Part shown: piece after piece, positions 9,960 through 19,190 of the stretch
Position numbering within the stretch: position 1 is the stretch's first letter
How the letters are laid out: every line of letters starts with the position of its first letter
Assembly (NCBI GenBank): GCA_017476005.1
Contig: JAFVEM010000013.1
Location: forward strand, 1-60,141
From: Selenomonadaceae bacterium
GTDB taxonomy: Bacteria; Bacillota; Negativicutes; Selenomonadales; Selenomonadaceae
DNA length: 60,141 nucleotides
Direction: 5' to 3'
The notes under the pieces: generated by a model
Seen by the model: the letters and a program-made list of their open reading frames with translations, nothing else
Databases searched by the model: none
What the model was told of the DNA's origin: nothing
Translations under genes and position numbers: made by a program

Positions 9960-11191
9960 AGCGGCTTATCGTGGTAGGTGGCGGTCCCGCCGGGATGATG
10001 GCGGCCATTAACGGCGCGGAAAACGGCGCCGCTGTTACTTTATTGGAAAAAATGCCCCAGCTGGGCAAAAAACTCTTGCTTACCGGCAAGGGACGTTGTA
10101 ATTTTACCAACGTAGCCGAGGTGCCGGAAATTATCAAGCAGTTCCCGGCGAGCGGCGCTTTTCTCTACAGCTCCCTTCGTGCCCTTGACAATAAGGCTCT
10201 CATGGCTTTTATGGGCGAGCTTGGCGTCGCGGCCAAAGTGGAGCGAGGGGGGCGAGTGTTTCCCGAAAGCGACCGCGCCGCCGACGTTTTAGCCGCCTTG
10301 CAAAAGCGTCTTAAACAAGTCGGGGTGCAGGTGAGGCTAAACTCCCCGGCGCAAGCAATTTTTAGCGAGAACGGCCGCGCCGCCGGAGTGAAACTGGCTA
10401 CCGGCGAGATGTGCCGAGCCGATGTGGTTATCCTAGCAACGGGGGGCGCGTCCTACCCCGGTACCGGCTCCACCGGCGACGGTTACGCTATGGCGGCGAA
10501 GGTGGGGCATAGCCTTGTCCCAATTTTTCCCTCGTTAGTTCCTTTGGAAACGGAAGAAACTTGGGTCAAAGGGGCGCAGGGGCTTTCGTTGCGCAATGTT
10601 CGCCTCACCCTTTTGGCAGACGGCAAAAAAGTACAAGACCTGTTTGGGGAAATGCTCTTCACCCATTTTGGGGTGTCCGGCCCCATCGTTTTGTCACTGA
10701 GCCGCAAGGCCGCCCAGTTTCTCTTAGACGGTAGCATGGTAGAACTTGGCATCAATTTGAAACCGGCGCTTACCCCGGAACAACTTGAAGCTCGCGTCCT
10801 GCGAGATTTTCACAAGTTCTCGCGCCAACAATTAAAAAACGCGTTAGGGGAATTGCTACCGCAAAAGCTCATTGCGCCGGTGTTAGACCAAGCCTTTTTA
10901 ACGCCGGACAAACCGGTGCATTCCGTGACCCAAGCCGAACGCCGTCGCTTGATCGAAACTTTGCGCGGCCTTATCCTCACCGTTACCAAGACGCGGCCTT
11001 TAGCCGAAGCCATTGTCACCGCCGGAGGCGTAAACCTCAAGGAAATCAATCCCAAAACCATGGAATCAAAAATCCTTCCCGGTCTTTATTTTGCCGGGGA
11101 GATTATGGACATTGATGCCTTTACCGGCGGCTACAACCTCCAAGCCGCTTTTTCTACGGGCGCGGCGGCGGGACGTTGGAGCGCGGTATGA
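9956..11191 (+). CDS. NAD(P)/FAD-dependent oxidoreductase, HI0933/BaiN family
   Basis: Predicted flavoprotein of 411 residues. The N-terminus is a Rossmann FAD-binding fold (VGGGPAGMMAAINGAENGA), followed by the family signature GKGRCNFTN and a second dinucleotide motif (ATGGASYPGTGSTGDGY). The C-terminal motif GGVNLKEINPKTMESK and GGYNLQAAFSTG are typical of the HI0933 family, whose physiological substrate is mostly unknown. The ATG at 9956 overlaps the rluB stop (ATGA); a longer reading frame from 9827 only overlaps rluB and is not credible. Confidence 0.88.
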   Translation: MKRLIVVGGGPAGMMAAINGAENGAAVTLLEKMPQLGKKLLLTGKGRCNFTNVAEVPEIIKQFPASGAFLYSSLRALDNKALMAFMGELGVAAKVERGGRVFPESDRAADVLAALQKRLKQVGVQVRLNSPAQAIFSENGRAAGVKLATGEMCRADVVILATGGASYPGTGSTGDGYAMAAKVGHSLVPIFPSLVPLETEETWVKGAQGLSLRNVRLTLLADGKKVQDLFGEMLFTHFGVSGPIVLSLSRKAAQFLLDGSMVELGINLKPALTPEQLEARVLRDFHKFSRQQLKNALGELLPQKLIAPVLDQAFLTPDKPVHSVTQAERRRLIETLRGLILTVTKTRPLAEAIVTAGGVNLKEINPKTMESKILPGLYFAGEIMDIDAFTGGYNLQAAFSTGAAAGRWSAV

Positions 11192-11203
11192 TGCCTATAA
11201 AAT

Positions 11204-11279
11204 TGGGGCTTTGCCCCAAACCCCACCAGAGGGTTCTACCCTCTGGACTTCCGGCAGGGACTTCGCCCCTGCACCCCAT
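11204..11279. repeat. Family C interspersed repeat, copy 2
   Basis: Fills the gap between the flavoprotein and aroA. It is a string of three imperfect hairpins: GGGGCTTTGCCCC, CCAGAGGG..CCCTCTGG and GCAGGGACTTCGCCCCTGC. It is almost the exact reverse complement of the copy at 45079-45152, so the family inserts in both orientations. No coding capacity. Confidence 0.85.
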
Positions 11280-11314
11280 AATAGATTTTTAGTTTATTAG
11301 GAGAGACACCTTTT

Positions 11315-12604
11315 ATGAAGAAAATACGGGCGCAAACATCGGGTCTTACGGGGGAAATTATGGTTCCCGGGGACAAATCTATTTCCCATCGCAGCGTGAT
11401 GCTCTCAGGACTAGCGGACACGCCGGTGTATATAAGAAATTTTTTGCGCGGCGCCGATTGCCTATCCACCATTGACTGTATGCGCGCCATGGGCGTAACG
11501 GTGGAAGAAATAGGCGAAACGGAACTAAAAGTAACGGGTAGGGGGCTTTACGGGCTTCGGGCTCCGTCAAGAGTGTTAGATGCCGGCAATTCCGGAACTA
11601 CCCTGCGCCTTTTGTTGGGTCTTACGGCGGCGCAACCTTTTTCCGTCACCTTTACCGGGGATAAATCCCTGCAAAAACGCCCCATGGGCAGAGTCTTAAA
11701 ACCTCTTACGGCCATGGGGGCAAGTTTTAGCAGTCAAGAAGGTCGCCTCCCTATTACCGTGCAGGGACAGACCGAACCTTTGCAAAGCATTTATTACGAA
11801 ATGCCCGTGGCCAGCGCCCAAGTAAAATCCGCCATTCTGTTGGCCGGATTGTATGCTTCCGGCGATACGGTGGTAACGGAGCCTTACCCCTCCCGGGATC
11901 ATACGGAAAGAATGCTCGCCGCCTTTGGGGTACCCATCATGCGACACCATAATGCGGTAAAAGTAAGACCCATCGGCGAACTCATGGCGCCGGAAGACAT
12001 AACCGTACCGGGAGATATAAGCTCGGCGGCATATTGGCTGGTGGCCGGTTCCCTCATTTACGGCAGCAATATTCTCTTGAAAAATGTTGGCGTAAATCCT
12101 ACCCGTAGCGGCATTTTAGACGTATTGAAACATATGGGAGCCAATATCGACATCTTAAACCGTCACACGGAAAGCGGCGAAGAGGTAGCGGATATTCGCG
12201 TGCGTCGCGCTAGACTTAAAGGTACTACCTTCGGCGCCGGGATTATGCCTCGCCTCATCGACGAAGTGCCGATTATCGCCGTGGCCGCCGTTTTCGCTCA
12301 TGGCGACACCATCATCGAAGGCGCCGGGGAACTGAGAGTCAAGGAAACGGACAGGCTTGTTGCTATTAAAAACGAATTTAACAAGCTCTCCCCCGGTTCG
12401 GTGGAGCTAAAAGGGGATGGTCTTGTGATTCATGGCGGCTTGCCCCTCCAAAGAGCCGAGTGCGCCACCTACGACGATCACCGTATGGCCATGGCGTTGT
12501 CGATTTTTGGCGCCGCTGGGGACGGCGTTTACTTAGACCGTCCTGACTGCGTGGATATATCTTATCCGGCTTTTTACGAAACGCTGAAGAGATTGGGGCG
12601 ATGA
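11315..12604 (+). CDS. aroA: 3-phosphoshikimate 1-carboxyvinyltransferase (EPSP synthase)
   Basis: Sixth step of the shikimate pathway: joins shikimate-3-phosphate and phosphoenolpyruvate. The 429 residues show PGDKSISHRSVML near the N-terminus, LDAGNSGTTLRLLLG, and RPMGRVLKPLTAMG, followed by the C-terminal VKETDR and DDHRMAMALSIFG motifs. The substrate-binding segment here reads AGNSGTT, the glyphosate-tolerance status of which cannot be called by eye. AGGAGAG precedes the start. Its stop overlaps cmk, the usual Firmicute aroA-cmk pairing. Confidence 0.95.
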   Translation: MKKIRAQTSGLTGEIMVPGDKSISHRSVMLSGLADTPVYIRNFLRGADCLSTIDCMRAMGVTVEEIGETELKVTGRGLYGLRAPSRVLDAGNSGTTLRLLLGLTAAQPFSVTFTGDKSLQKRPMGRVLKPLTAMGASFSSQEGRLPITVQGQTEPLQSIYYEMPVASAQVKSAILLAGLYASGDTVVTEPYPSRDHTERMLAAFGVPIMRHHNAVKVRPIGELMAPEDITVPGDISSAAYWLVAGSLIYGSNILLKNVGVNPTRSGILDVLKHMGANIDILNRHTESGEEVADIRVRRARLKGTTFGAGIMPRLIDEVPIIAVAAVFAHGDTIIEGAGELRVKETDRLVAIKNEFNKLSPGSVELKGDGLVIHGGLPLQRAECATYDDHRMAMALSIFGAAGDGVYLDRPDCVDISYPAFYETLKRLGR

Positions 12605-13266
12605 AGTTGAAAAAAGTAGTGGTGGCTATAGACGGCCCGGCCGGCGCCGGGAAAAGTACGGTGGCGCAGCTGGCGGCCAAAACTTTGGGCTACACCTATA
12701 TTGATACCGGCGCCATGTATAGAGCCGTAGCATGGCGAGTTTTGCAGGAGAACCAGCCGGTGACGGAGGAGCTAATCTTGCGCCTCTTGCCGGACATGGA
12801 TATTCGCTTGTCTTACACGGAGGGCAAAACCCGGGTATTTGTGGACGGCGAGGAGATTACCGGCCAGATTCGCACGCCGCGAGTTAGCAGTGTGGCCTCG
12901 CAGGTAGCGGGGCTGGCGCCGGTACGGGAAAAATTGGTGGCGCTACAGAGGGAGATGGGGCGGAAAGAGTCCGTCCTCATGGACGGCCGCGATATTGGCA
13001 CTCATGTGTTTCCCGAGGCGGAGGTGAAAATTTTTTTGACCGCCTCCTTGGAAGAACGAGCGAAACGACGCTATCTGGAACTTCGCGCCAAGGGCTTAGA
13101 GATGGGCATGGAGGAAATCAAAATGGAAATTGCCGCCCGGGATAAGGCCGACAGCGAGCGAGCTGTTTCCCCTTTGGTACAAGCCAAGGATGCACTACTC
13201 CTTGACACCACCGGCCTCAGCATTGACGAGGTAGTAGCTCGTATCGTGAGTCTGTGCGGTAGGTGA
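12601..13266 (+). CDS. cmk: Cytidylate kinase
   Basis: Phosphorylates CMP and dCMP with ATP. The 221 residues carry the P-loop AIDGPAGAGKSTVAQLAA near the N-terminus, the DTGAMYRA nucleoside-monophosphate contact, and MDGRDIGTHVFPEA in the middle, all diagnostic of bacterial Cmk. The start ATG overlaps the aroA stop by four bases; plsC follows after four bases, so aroA-cmk-plsC form one translationally coupled unit. Confidence 0.96.
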   Translation: MKLKKVVVAIDGPAGAGKSTVAQLAAKTLGYTYIDTGAMYRAVAWRVLQENQPVTEELILRLLPDMDIRLSYTEGKTRVFVDGEEITGQIRTPRVSSVASQVAGLAPVREKLVALQREMGRKESVLMDGRDIGTHVFPEAEVKIFLTASLEERAKRRYLELRAKGLEMGMEEIKMEIAARDKADSERAVSPLVQAKDALLLDTTGLSIDEVVARIVSLCGR

Positions 13267-13270
13267 TAAG

Positions 13271-13867
13271 ATGTTTTATGCTATACTCAGAGTTTTATTC
13301 TGTCTGTATTTTAAGCTCTTCTTTCGCGCCGAAATTATTGGCCGAGAAAATATGCCCCGAGAAGGAGCCGTCATTTTAGCGGCCAACCACATGAGTAACT
13401 GGGATCCTCCCTTTTTGGCCTGTTTTCTTTTTCGCCCGGTGAGCTATATGGCCAAGGTGGAACTGTTTAAGAATCCTATATTCGGCGCGGCCATTACCAA
13501 ATGTCACGCCTTTCCCGTGAAACGCGGCGGCGCCGACAAAAGCGCCATTAAAACGGCGGTGAACGTCTTAAAAGAGGGACGTTGCCTAGGCCTTTTTCCC
13601 GAAGGCACCAGAAGCCGGGACGGTCATCTGAAAAAAGCAGAGGCCGGGGTGGGGCTTATCGCGGCGCTCACCAAAGCCCCCGTAGTGCCGGCGGCTATTT
13701 TGGGAACGGAGCGCATGTTTAAGGCCGGCAGTTTTTTCCCCAAGCTGAAACTTATCTACGGCTCGCCCTTGCGTTTTGAGGGCAATCAGAAAAACAAAGA
13801 GGAGCTGGCGCAATTCTCCCAGCGGGTAATGGACGAAATCGCCGCCATGAAAAAAAATTTTTCCTGA
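13271..13867 (+). CDS. plsC: 1-acyl-sn-glycerol-3-phosphate acyltransferase
   Basis: Membrane-associated acyltransferase that makes phosphatidic acid from lysophosphatidic acid. Of 198 residues, the N-terminal stretch is hydrophobic; then comes the catalytic HX4D box as NHMSNWD, the FPVKRGG segment and the acyl-phosphate-binding LFPEGTRSRDG motif. Small size is normal for this family in Firmicutes. It is the last gene of the aroA-cmk-plsC unit; ispH has a separate promoter downstream. Confidence 0.92.
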   Translation: MFYAILRVLFCLYFKLFFRAEIIGRENMPREGAVILAANHMSNWDPPFLACFLFRPVSYMAKVELFKNPIFGAAITKCHAFPVKRGGADKSAIKTAVNVLKEGRCLGLFPEGTRSRDGHLKKAEAGVGLIAALTKAPVVPAAILGTERMFKAGSFFPKLKLIYGSPLRFEGNQKNKEELAQFSQRVMDEIAAMKKNFS

Positions 13868-13893
13868 TACCGCGCAATCGCCAATTATTTTGT

Positions 13894-13922
13894 TTGCTTG
13901 CCTAATCGTTTTATGATACAAT
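13894..13922 (+). promoter_or_regulatory. Predicted extended -10 promoter of ispH-rpsA
   Basis: TTGCTT (13894-13899), a 17-base spacer, then TACAAT (13917-13922) preceded by TG one base upstream, forming an extended -10. It is about 110 bases before the ispH start, in the only sizeable gap of the aroA-rpsA block. Confidence 0.7.
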
Positions 13923-14030
13923 ACCGAGGATTGTGTTGACGTAAGAAGCGCAGTAATTCGGCGTGGGTTTCTAGGATCTATGTTTTGTTTGATACGCCGC
14001 AGGGTGCGGCAATGGTGGTGGTGTGAATCT

Positions 14031-14858
14031 ATGGAAGTCATTTTGGCGGAGTATCTGGGCTTTTGTTACGGCGTCAAGCGCGCCATACAAACCGCCCGTG
14101 ATAATGCTACCGCCGCAGGGGGAGCTTCTACTCTTGGGCCGATCATCCATAATCCTCAGATGGTGGAACGCTTGCAATCTGAGGGGATAGGGACGATAAA
14201 TTCCCTAGGGGATATGAAGGCAGGTACGGTAATCATCCGTTCTCACGGGGTTGGTCCCACTGTTTATGCCGAGGCAGAAGAAAGGGGGCTTAACCTAGTG
14301 GATGCTACCTGTCCCCATGTGAAGAAAGCTCAAATGTCCGCCAAGGAATTGGCCGAGGATGGCTACCGGGTGGTCATTGTGGGGGAAAGGAATCATCCCG
14401 AGGTAAAGAGTATTGTGGAATGGGCCGACGGCGACGCCGTTATTGTGGAATCCGTGGCCGAGGCTCAAAAATTGCAACCCGTGGAAAAATTGGGCATAGT
14501 TTCGCAGACCACTTTTTCCGGCAGTAAATTTAAGGAAATTGTAGCCGAGCTGCTGGAGCTGTCACGGGATGTGCGGATTTTACGCACTATCTGCACGGCC
14601 ACCGACCAGCGACAAGCGGCGGCGGCACACCTCGCCGGTCAGGTGGATATGATGTTGGTCATCGGCGGCAAGAACAGCGCGAACACCACGCGGCTGGCGC
14701 AACTTTGCACTGCCCGTTGCCCGACATACCACATCGAAACGGCCGAAGAATTGCAGCCCCAGTGGTTTCAAAACGTCAACAGAATCGGTATTACAGCCGG
14801 CGCATCTACGCCGGACTGGATTATCAGGGAGGTATGCACACAGTGTCAGAGGATATGA
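14031..14858 (+). CDS. ispH: 4-hydroxy-3-methylbut-2-enyl diphosphate reductase
   Basis: Last enzyme of the MEP isoprenoid pathway, an Fe-S protein that yields IPP and DMAPP. The 275 residues include the three cluster cysteines in GFCYGVKRA, DATCPHVKKAQ and TICTATDQRQ, plus the substrate motif SHGVGP. The ATG at 14031 starts exactly at the conserved MEVILAEYLGFCYG; upstream in-frame codons read through unconserved sequence. It overlaps the start of rpsA, a common arrangement in Clostridia and Negativicutes, where the two are sometimes fused; here they are separate, in different frames. Confidence 0.95.
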   Translation: MEVILAEYLGFCYGVKRAIQTARDNATAAGGASTLGPIIHNPQMVERLQSEGIGTINSLGDMKAGTVIIRSHGVGPTVYAEAEERGLNLVDATCPHVKKAQMSAKELAEDGYRVVIVGERNHPEVKSIVEWADGDAVIVESVAEAQKLQPVEKLGIVSQTTFSGSKFKEIVAELLELSRDVRILRTICTATDQRQAAAAHLAGQVDMMLVIGGKNSANTTRLAQLCTARCPTYHIETAEELQPQWFQNVNRIGITAGASTPDWIIREVCTQCQRI

Positions 14859-15988
14859 AAACCCTATTGGAAGAAAACGAAAGCTCCTTTCAGGACATCA
14901 GGGAGCATGAAGTGGTAAAGGGCAAGGTCGTTTTGGTAAACGACAATGAAGCCTTTATCGATATTGGTTACAAGCAGGAGATTCCCGTCCCCAAGAAGGA
15001 ACTAGCCTACCCCGAGCCGGCTTCCGCCAACGACGTGGTTAAGGTGGGGGACGAAATCGACGTTTATATTCAGTCCCTAGGCGGCGAAAACGGCGGCGTA
15101 CTCTCGAAAGTTAAGGCCGACCGTATGGTAGCTTGGACTGAGATGGAGGGGGTAAAAGAGCGCGGCGAAACTGTACAGGCCGAGATCACCCAAGTGGTGA
15201 AAGGCGGTCTTGTCACCTCCGTAGATGGCCTCCGGGGCTTTATCCCTGCATCCCAGATGGAACTTCACTTTGTCAAGGATCTCTCCGTGTATGTGGGGCA
15301 GACGGTGGAAGTTATTCCCATCGAAATCGACATTCGCAAACAGCGTTTGGTTCTTTCGCGTCGTCAGCTTTTGGAAGCGGAAAGAGAAAAGAAGCAGGAA
15401 GAGATTTTTGCCACTTTGGAACCCGGCTCCACCATTCGCGGCACGGTAAAACGCTTGGTGGATTACGGCGCCTTCATCGACGTGGGCGGCGTAGATGGCC
15501 TCGCGCATATCTCCGATATTTCTTGGGATCGGGTCAAGCATCCTTCCGACGTGCTGGAAGTGGGGCAGGAGCTGGATGTCTATGTGAAAAACGTAGATCC
15601 GGAGACCAAGCGCATTTCCCTCTCCGTCAAGGATACCATGCGTGATCCGTGGCTGGATAGAGCCGAGCGTTATGCCGAAGGCGATCACATCGAGGGCAAG
15701 ATTATTAAGCTGACGGATTTCGGCGCTTTCATGGAGATTGAGCCGGGCTTTGACGGTCTTATCCCCATGGGCGAACTTTGCGAGAAACGCATTGAGCGCG
15801 CCGACGAGGCCGTGCATGTGGGCGATATTGTACGCGTGAAGGTACTGCGCATTGACATGAAGCGCAAGCGCATTTCCCTCTCCATTACGAGAGCCAAACG
15901 GGACGGTGATGCGGTTGACGTGAAGCGTTACGGCGAAGAGTCTGCGAATGAAGCGGTGCCGGAAGCTCAGGAGGCTCAGGGCGAGTAA
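14843..15988 (+). CDS. rpsA: 30S ribosomal protein S1 homologue
   Basis: RNA-binding protein with four S1 OB-folds in about 381 residues: roughly residues 20-95, 105-175, 190-265 and 275-350. The last two are the clearest (GTVKRLVDYGAFIDVGGVDGL and GKIIKLTDFGAFMEI). Four domains rather than six is the Firmicute form. The start is uncertain: GTG 14843 has GGGAGG ten bases upstream, ATG 14855 overlaps the ispH stop as ATGA, and ATG 14834 is too close to the same GGGAGG. A strong terminator follows. Confidence 0.92.
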   Translation: MSEDMKTLLEENESSFQDIREHEVVKGKVVLVNDNEAFIDIGYKQEIPVPKKELAYPEPASANDVVKVGDEIDVYIQSLGGENGGVLSKVKADRMVAWTEMEGVKERGETVQAEITQVVKGGLVTSVDGLRGFIPASQMELHFVKDLSVYVGQTVEVIPIEIDIRKQRLVLSRRQLLEAEREKKQEEIFATLEPGSTIRGTVKRLVDYGAFIDVGGVDGLAHISDISWDRVKHPSDVLEVGQELDVYVKNVDPETKRISLSVKDTMRDPWLDRAERYAEGDHIEGKIIKLTDFGAFMEIEPGFDGLIPMGELCEKRIERADEAVHVGDIVRVKVLRIDMKRKRISLSITRAKRDGDAVDVKRYGEESANEAVPEAQEAQGE

Positions 15989-16013
15989 GACACAAGATAT
16001 TTTTTACCATAGC

Positions 16014-16051
16014 AAGAGGGGCTGTGTGGGAAAACCACACAGCCTCTTTTT
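16014..16051. terminator. Bidirectional terminator between rpsA and the HD-GYP gene
   Basis: AAGAGGGGCTGTGTGG and CCACACAGCCTCTT form a long stem around a GAAAA loop, with T-rich sequence after it on plus and A/T sequence on minus. It lies between two convergent genes and can serve both. Confidence 0.85.
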
Positions 16052-16056
16052 GAAAC

Positions 16057-17208
16057 TTAATTTTCATTTTCCTCCGGAAGCAAATACATGGTGGGGTCAA
16101 AGTGAATCTCATGGATAAAATGGTGGAGCTCGTTGCCGTTAATGACCATTTCCACGGCTTTTGGCCCGTCGCTGGTCAAGTCTAAGACCACCGGCTCCTC
16201 TAAAATGTTCCGCTCCTTGTCGGCAAAAATACAAACAATAGGGGTCTGGGTGTGGCCGAAATGGGACTCCCGGACAATGCCGAAGCCATAAACCGTTTTC
16301 AGGATAGTTCCCACGGGATAAAGAGCTACATTGTCAAAGAATAGGGTCATGAGTTTGGGATCGAATTGGCTTTGGGAAACTCTGGTCATAATGTTATGGG
16401 CTAGGGAAGGGGTGTAGGCCTTTTTGTAAGGGCGCTCGCTGGTCAAAGCGTCGTACACGTCGGCAATGGCCACAATCCGGGCGAAACGATGTATTTGGTC
16501 GCCTTGCAAATGATAGGGATAGCCGGTGCCGTCCATGTGTTCATGGTGTTGGCTGGCGATGGCGGCGAGTATGCCGGGGGAAGGGAGCAGATGTTCCATG
16601 CTGTGAATGCGTTTGGCGCCGTTAATGGGATGCTCTCGAATGGTGGCAAATTCGTCTTGATCTAGGCTGGTTGTTTTATTAAGAATATTCAGCGGTGTGC
16701 TGACTTTCCCCAAATCATGCAGGAGAGCACCCAGCGTCAGTAAAAACAGGTCGTCTTTGCTGAAATGGCAGAGGTTTCCTACCATGGCGGACAAAATGGC
16801 CACATTGACACTGTGGGCAAAGGTATAAGCGTCATGCAGACGAATATCGGTAAGCTGCACCAAATTTTCTCGGCGTTGGATAACGTCGAAAATTATTTTG
16901 TCCGCCACATCCTCCATGGCGGAGGCATCCAGTCGCCCCGTTTCCTCCACGCTTTGAAAAGCGTCAAACACTTTTTCGATGGCCGTGACCCGAGTTTTTT
17001 CCTGCACGATGTCTTCGGGGGGAGGTAAATTGATGCTGGGGTCGGAGGAAGTGACCGTGACGGTGGGAATGCCAATTTTTTTGAGCTGGCGGATATATTG
17101 CATGGTGATGCGCTGGCCTTTGACTAAGTAGCTGGCGCCGCGCTTATTGTATATGCTTTGCGATACGATCATGCCGGTTTTTAATTTTTTCACTGGTATC
17201 CGTATCAT
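16057..17208 (-). CDS. HD-GYP domain cyclic-di-GMP phosphodiesterase
   Basis: Predicted phosphodiesterase that hydrolyses cyclic di-GMP. Of 383 residues, the first 70 resemble the small N-terminal domain often seen before HD-GYP; the catalytic part has HDLGK (about residue 164), HPINGAKRI, HHEHMDGTGYP (about 222) and FARIVAIADVYDALTSERPYK. The metal-binding His/Asp set and the GYP signature are intact, so activity is expected. The ATG at 17208 follows AGGAGGC; a longer in-frame extension to 17538 is antisense to nadE and is rejected. It follows nadE on the same strand after 62 bases. Confidence 0.9.
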   Translation of the reverse strand: MIRIPVKKLKTGMIVSQSIYNKRGASYLVKGQRITMQYIRQLKKIGIPTVTVTSSDPSINLPPPEDIVQEKTRVTAIEKVFDAFQSVEETGRLDASAMEDVADKIIFDVIQRRENLVQLTDIRLHDAYTFAHSVNVAILSAMVGNLCHFSKDDLFLLTLGALLHDLGKVSTPLNILNKTTSLDQDEFATIREHPINGAKRIHSMEHLLPSPGILAAIASQHHEHMDGTGYPYHLQGDQIHRFARIVAIADVYDALTSERPYKKAYTPSLAHNIMTRVSQSQFDPKLMTLFFDNVALYPVGTILKTVYGFGIVRESHFGHTQTPIVCIFADKERNILEEPVVLDLTSDGPKAVEMVINGNELHHFIHEIHFDPTMYLLPEENEN

Positions 17209-17270
17209 GCAAAAGCCTCCTTTGTGATTAGCTAGTACATTTAATATTTGGGGCAACGCCCAATAAAAAA

Positions 17271-19163
17271 CTACCCCTGTAGCAACATTTCCTTTAACTT
17301 GCGGTATTTGCGAGTATAGTAGGAGCCGTTCTGCGCCTCCCGATGGTCGAAACCGTAGGCGCGGCGGCTGACGGCGAGAATGGGTGGGGCCTGGATGCGC
17401 TTGGCCACCGCTAGGCCGGAGAAAAGATTCCACCAACGCTCCAAATCGGCGATAAAATCTTTGGGGGTGGCAAAATATTTCTCCACCGTTCCCCGTTCGC
17501 AACCCAAGCGTTCCTCTAAGACCCCGTCGATGTACCATTCCAAAATATCTTGGGGAGAGGCCTTCTGCCAGTGTTCCACGAAGGCGCGGAAAAGGTAATC
17601 GTGATAGGGATAGCGGAGTGGGTCGCCCTTGCCTTCATCGACGTTTTGTTCAGCGGAAAGCTCCGCGCTGGGGACAATATCGATTATGCCTTGGGGGATA
17701 ATTTCTCGGCCATAGATGACTTCGTTCAGGTAGCGCGCCAGTTCATAAACCTGATGTTTCCAAAGGTCGGCCAGCGCTGCGAGGAACCCGGCTTGGTCGC
17801 CGTACAAGGTGGAATAGCCTACGGTGGTTTCCGCCTTGTTGGCGTTGCAGGTAAAACCGGCGCCAAAGGCTGAGGCCACTGCCGCTAAGACTCTGGCGCT
17901 ACGGTCGCGCGCCTGTATGTTTTCTTTGGCGAGAGGCGATAGCGTAAGTTTTCCGGTCTTATGACGACGCAAATCCTCCATGGGGGTGCCTTCTATCTGC
18001 TCTATGGTGTGCTGAACGCTTTCTTCGATAGGAATAACCATGTAGTGACAGCCAAGATTTTCGGCGAGCTTGCGCGAAAGATTTTTGGTGGTGTCGGAGT
18101 TAAACTGGCTGGGCATATTGACAAGAAGCAGGTTTTTGGAGCCTAACACCCGATTGTACAGCGCCGCCGCCACGGCAGAATCTATGCCGCCGGAAATACC
18201 AATGACCACCCGGGGCATGTTGATGTTTTGCAAAAAATGATGCACTCCGTAGGCCAGCGCCCGATAAATGTGAGCTATCTCCGGCTCCTCCGGGATGGCG
18301 ACGGGGGGGAGCTGGCTTAAATGCCCCAGATTCACCATGGAAAGTTCTTCTTGGTACTCCGGGCAACAGGCGGCAATGGCGCCTTCGGCGCTATAGACGG
18401 TGCTGCTGCCGTCGAAGGTGTAAATAGTCTTGCCGTTGTTTTGCAAACCGATGTTGTTGACGTAAAAGAGGGGAGCGTGAGCCTCTTGGGCTTGTTTGCC
18501 AAAGACCCGATGACGCTTGTCATTTTTGCCCAGAGTGTAGGGCGACGAGGAGATGTTGACAAAAAAATCTATGCGGCGATGCCGTTTCAAAAGTTCCAAA
18601 GGGGTAAGCTCGTAATCGTCGCTCCAGCCGTCTTCGCAAAGGAGACAGCCCACGTTATAACGTCTATCGCCGAACTTTAAGGTAATAGGGGAAATCAGGC
18701 GATCAGGGGTAGTCCCCAGCTCTCTGGCCAATTTTTGCAAACTGAAAAAATGGCGCGTATCGTCAAACTCCCGGTAGTTTGGCATCAAGGTTTTAATGAC
18801 AAAGGGATAGGGCATATTGTCCGGTTGGATAAGTTTACCTCGCTGAGCGGCAAAAAAGGCGTTGTATTTCCTAACGCGTCCGTCGTTGTTCTTTTTTTCC
18901 CAATCAACGGCGATGTTACCGAAGAGGACGGTTATATCTTTAGAGGCGGCGATTATTTCTTCGCCGTAGGCTACGCAGTCTTTTAAGAAGGCTGCCTCCT
19001 CCCAAGTGTCTCCCAGAAAATAGCCGGGAATGGCCATTTCGGGAAAGATGATAATATCGGCTTGTTGGCTCACGGCATCGCTAATCATGTCCTGCATTTT
19101 GGCCGTGTTTTTATCCGGATGACCGGGAATGACCTCCATCTGCGCCAAAGCTATTTTCAGCAA
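17271..19163 (-). CDS. nadE: Glutamine-dependent NAD(+) synthetase
   Basis: Makes NAD from deamido-NAD, using glutamine as nitrogen donor. The 630 residues combine an N-terminal nitrilase/CN-hydrolase glutaminase domain (to about 290; IIFPEMAIPGY and VGCLLCEDGW with the catalytic Cys) and a C-terminal synthetase domain with the PP-loop ISGGIDSAVAAAL. The TTG at 19163 is preferred because AGAGGT lies seven bases upstream and the product then begins MLKIALAQMEV, as in relatives; the ATG at 19184 lacks such a site. Confidence 0.94.
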   Translation of the reverse strand: MLKIALAQMEVIPGHPDKNTAKMQDMISDAVSQQADIIIFPEMAIPGYFLGDTWEEAAFLKDCVAYGEEIIAASKDITVLFGNIAVDWEKKNNDGRVRKYNAFFAAQRGKLIQPDNMPYPFVIKTLMPNYREFDDTRHFFSLQKLARELGTTPDRLISPITLKFGDRRYNVGCLLCEDGWSDDYELTPLELLKRHRRIDFFVNISSSPYTLGKNDKRHRVFGKQAQEAHAPLFYVNNIGLQNNGKTIYTFDGSSTVYSAEGAIAACCPEYQEELSMVNLGHLSQLPPVAIPEEPEIAHIYRALAYGVHHFLQNINMPRVVIGISGGIDSAVAAALYNRVLGSKNLLLVNMPSQFNSDTTKNLSRKLAENLGCHYMVIPIEESVQHTIEQIEGTPMEDLRRHKTGKLTLSPLAKENIQARDRSARVLAAVASAFGAGFTCNANKAETTVGYSTLYGDQAGFLAALADLWKHQVYELARYLNEVIYGREIIPQGIIDIVPSAELSAEQNVDEGKGDPLRYPYHDYLFRAFVEHWQKASPQDILEWYIDGVLEERLGCERGTVEKYFATPKDFIADLERWWNLFSGLAVAKRIQAPPILAVSRRAYGFDHREAQNGSYYTRKYRKLKEMLLQG

Positions 19164-19190
19164 GCTAAACACCTCTTTACACATACCAGC

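Noticed and set aside
17209..17538. N-terminal extension of the HD-GYP protein
   Set aside because: The extra codons overlap nadE on the same strand in another frame and the ATG at 17208 has a strong AGGAGG site.
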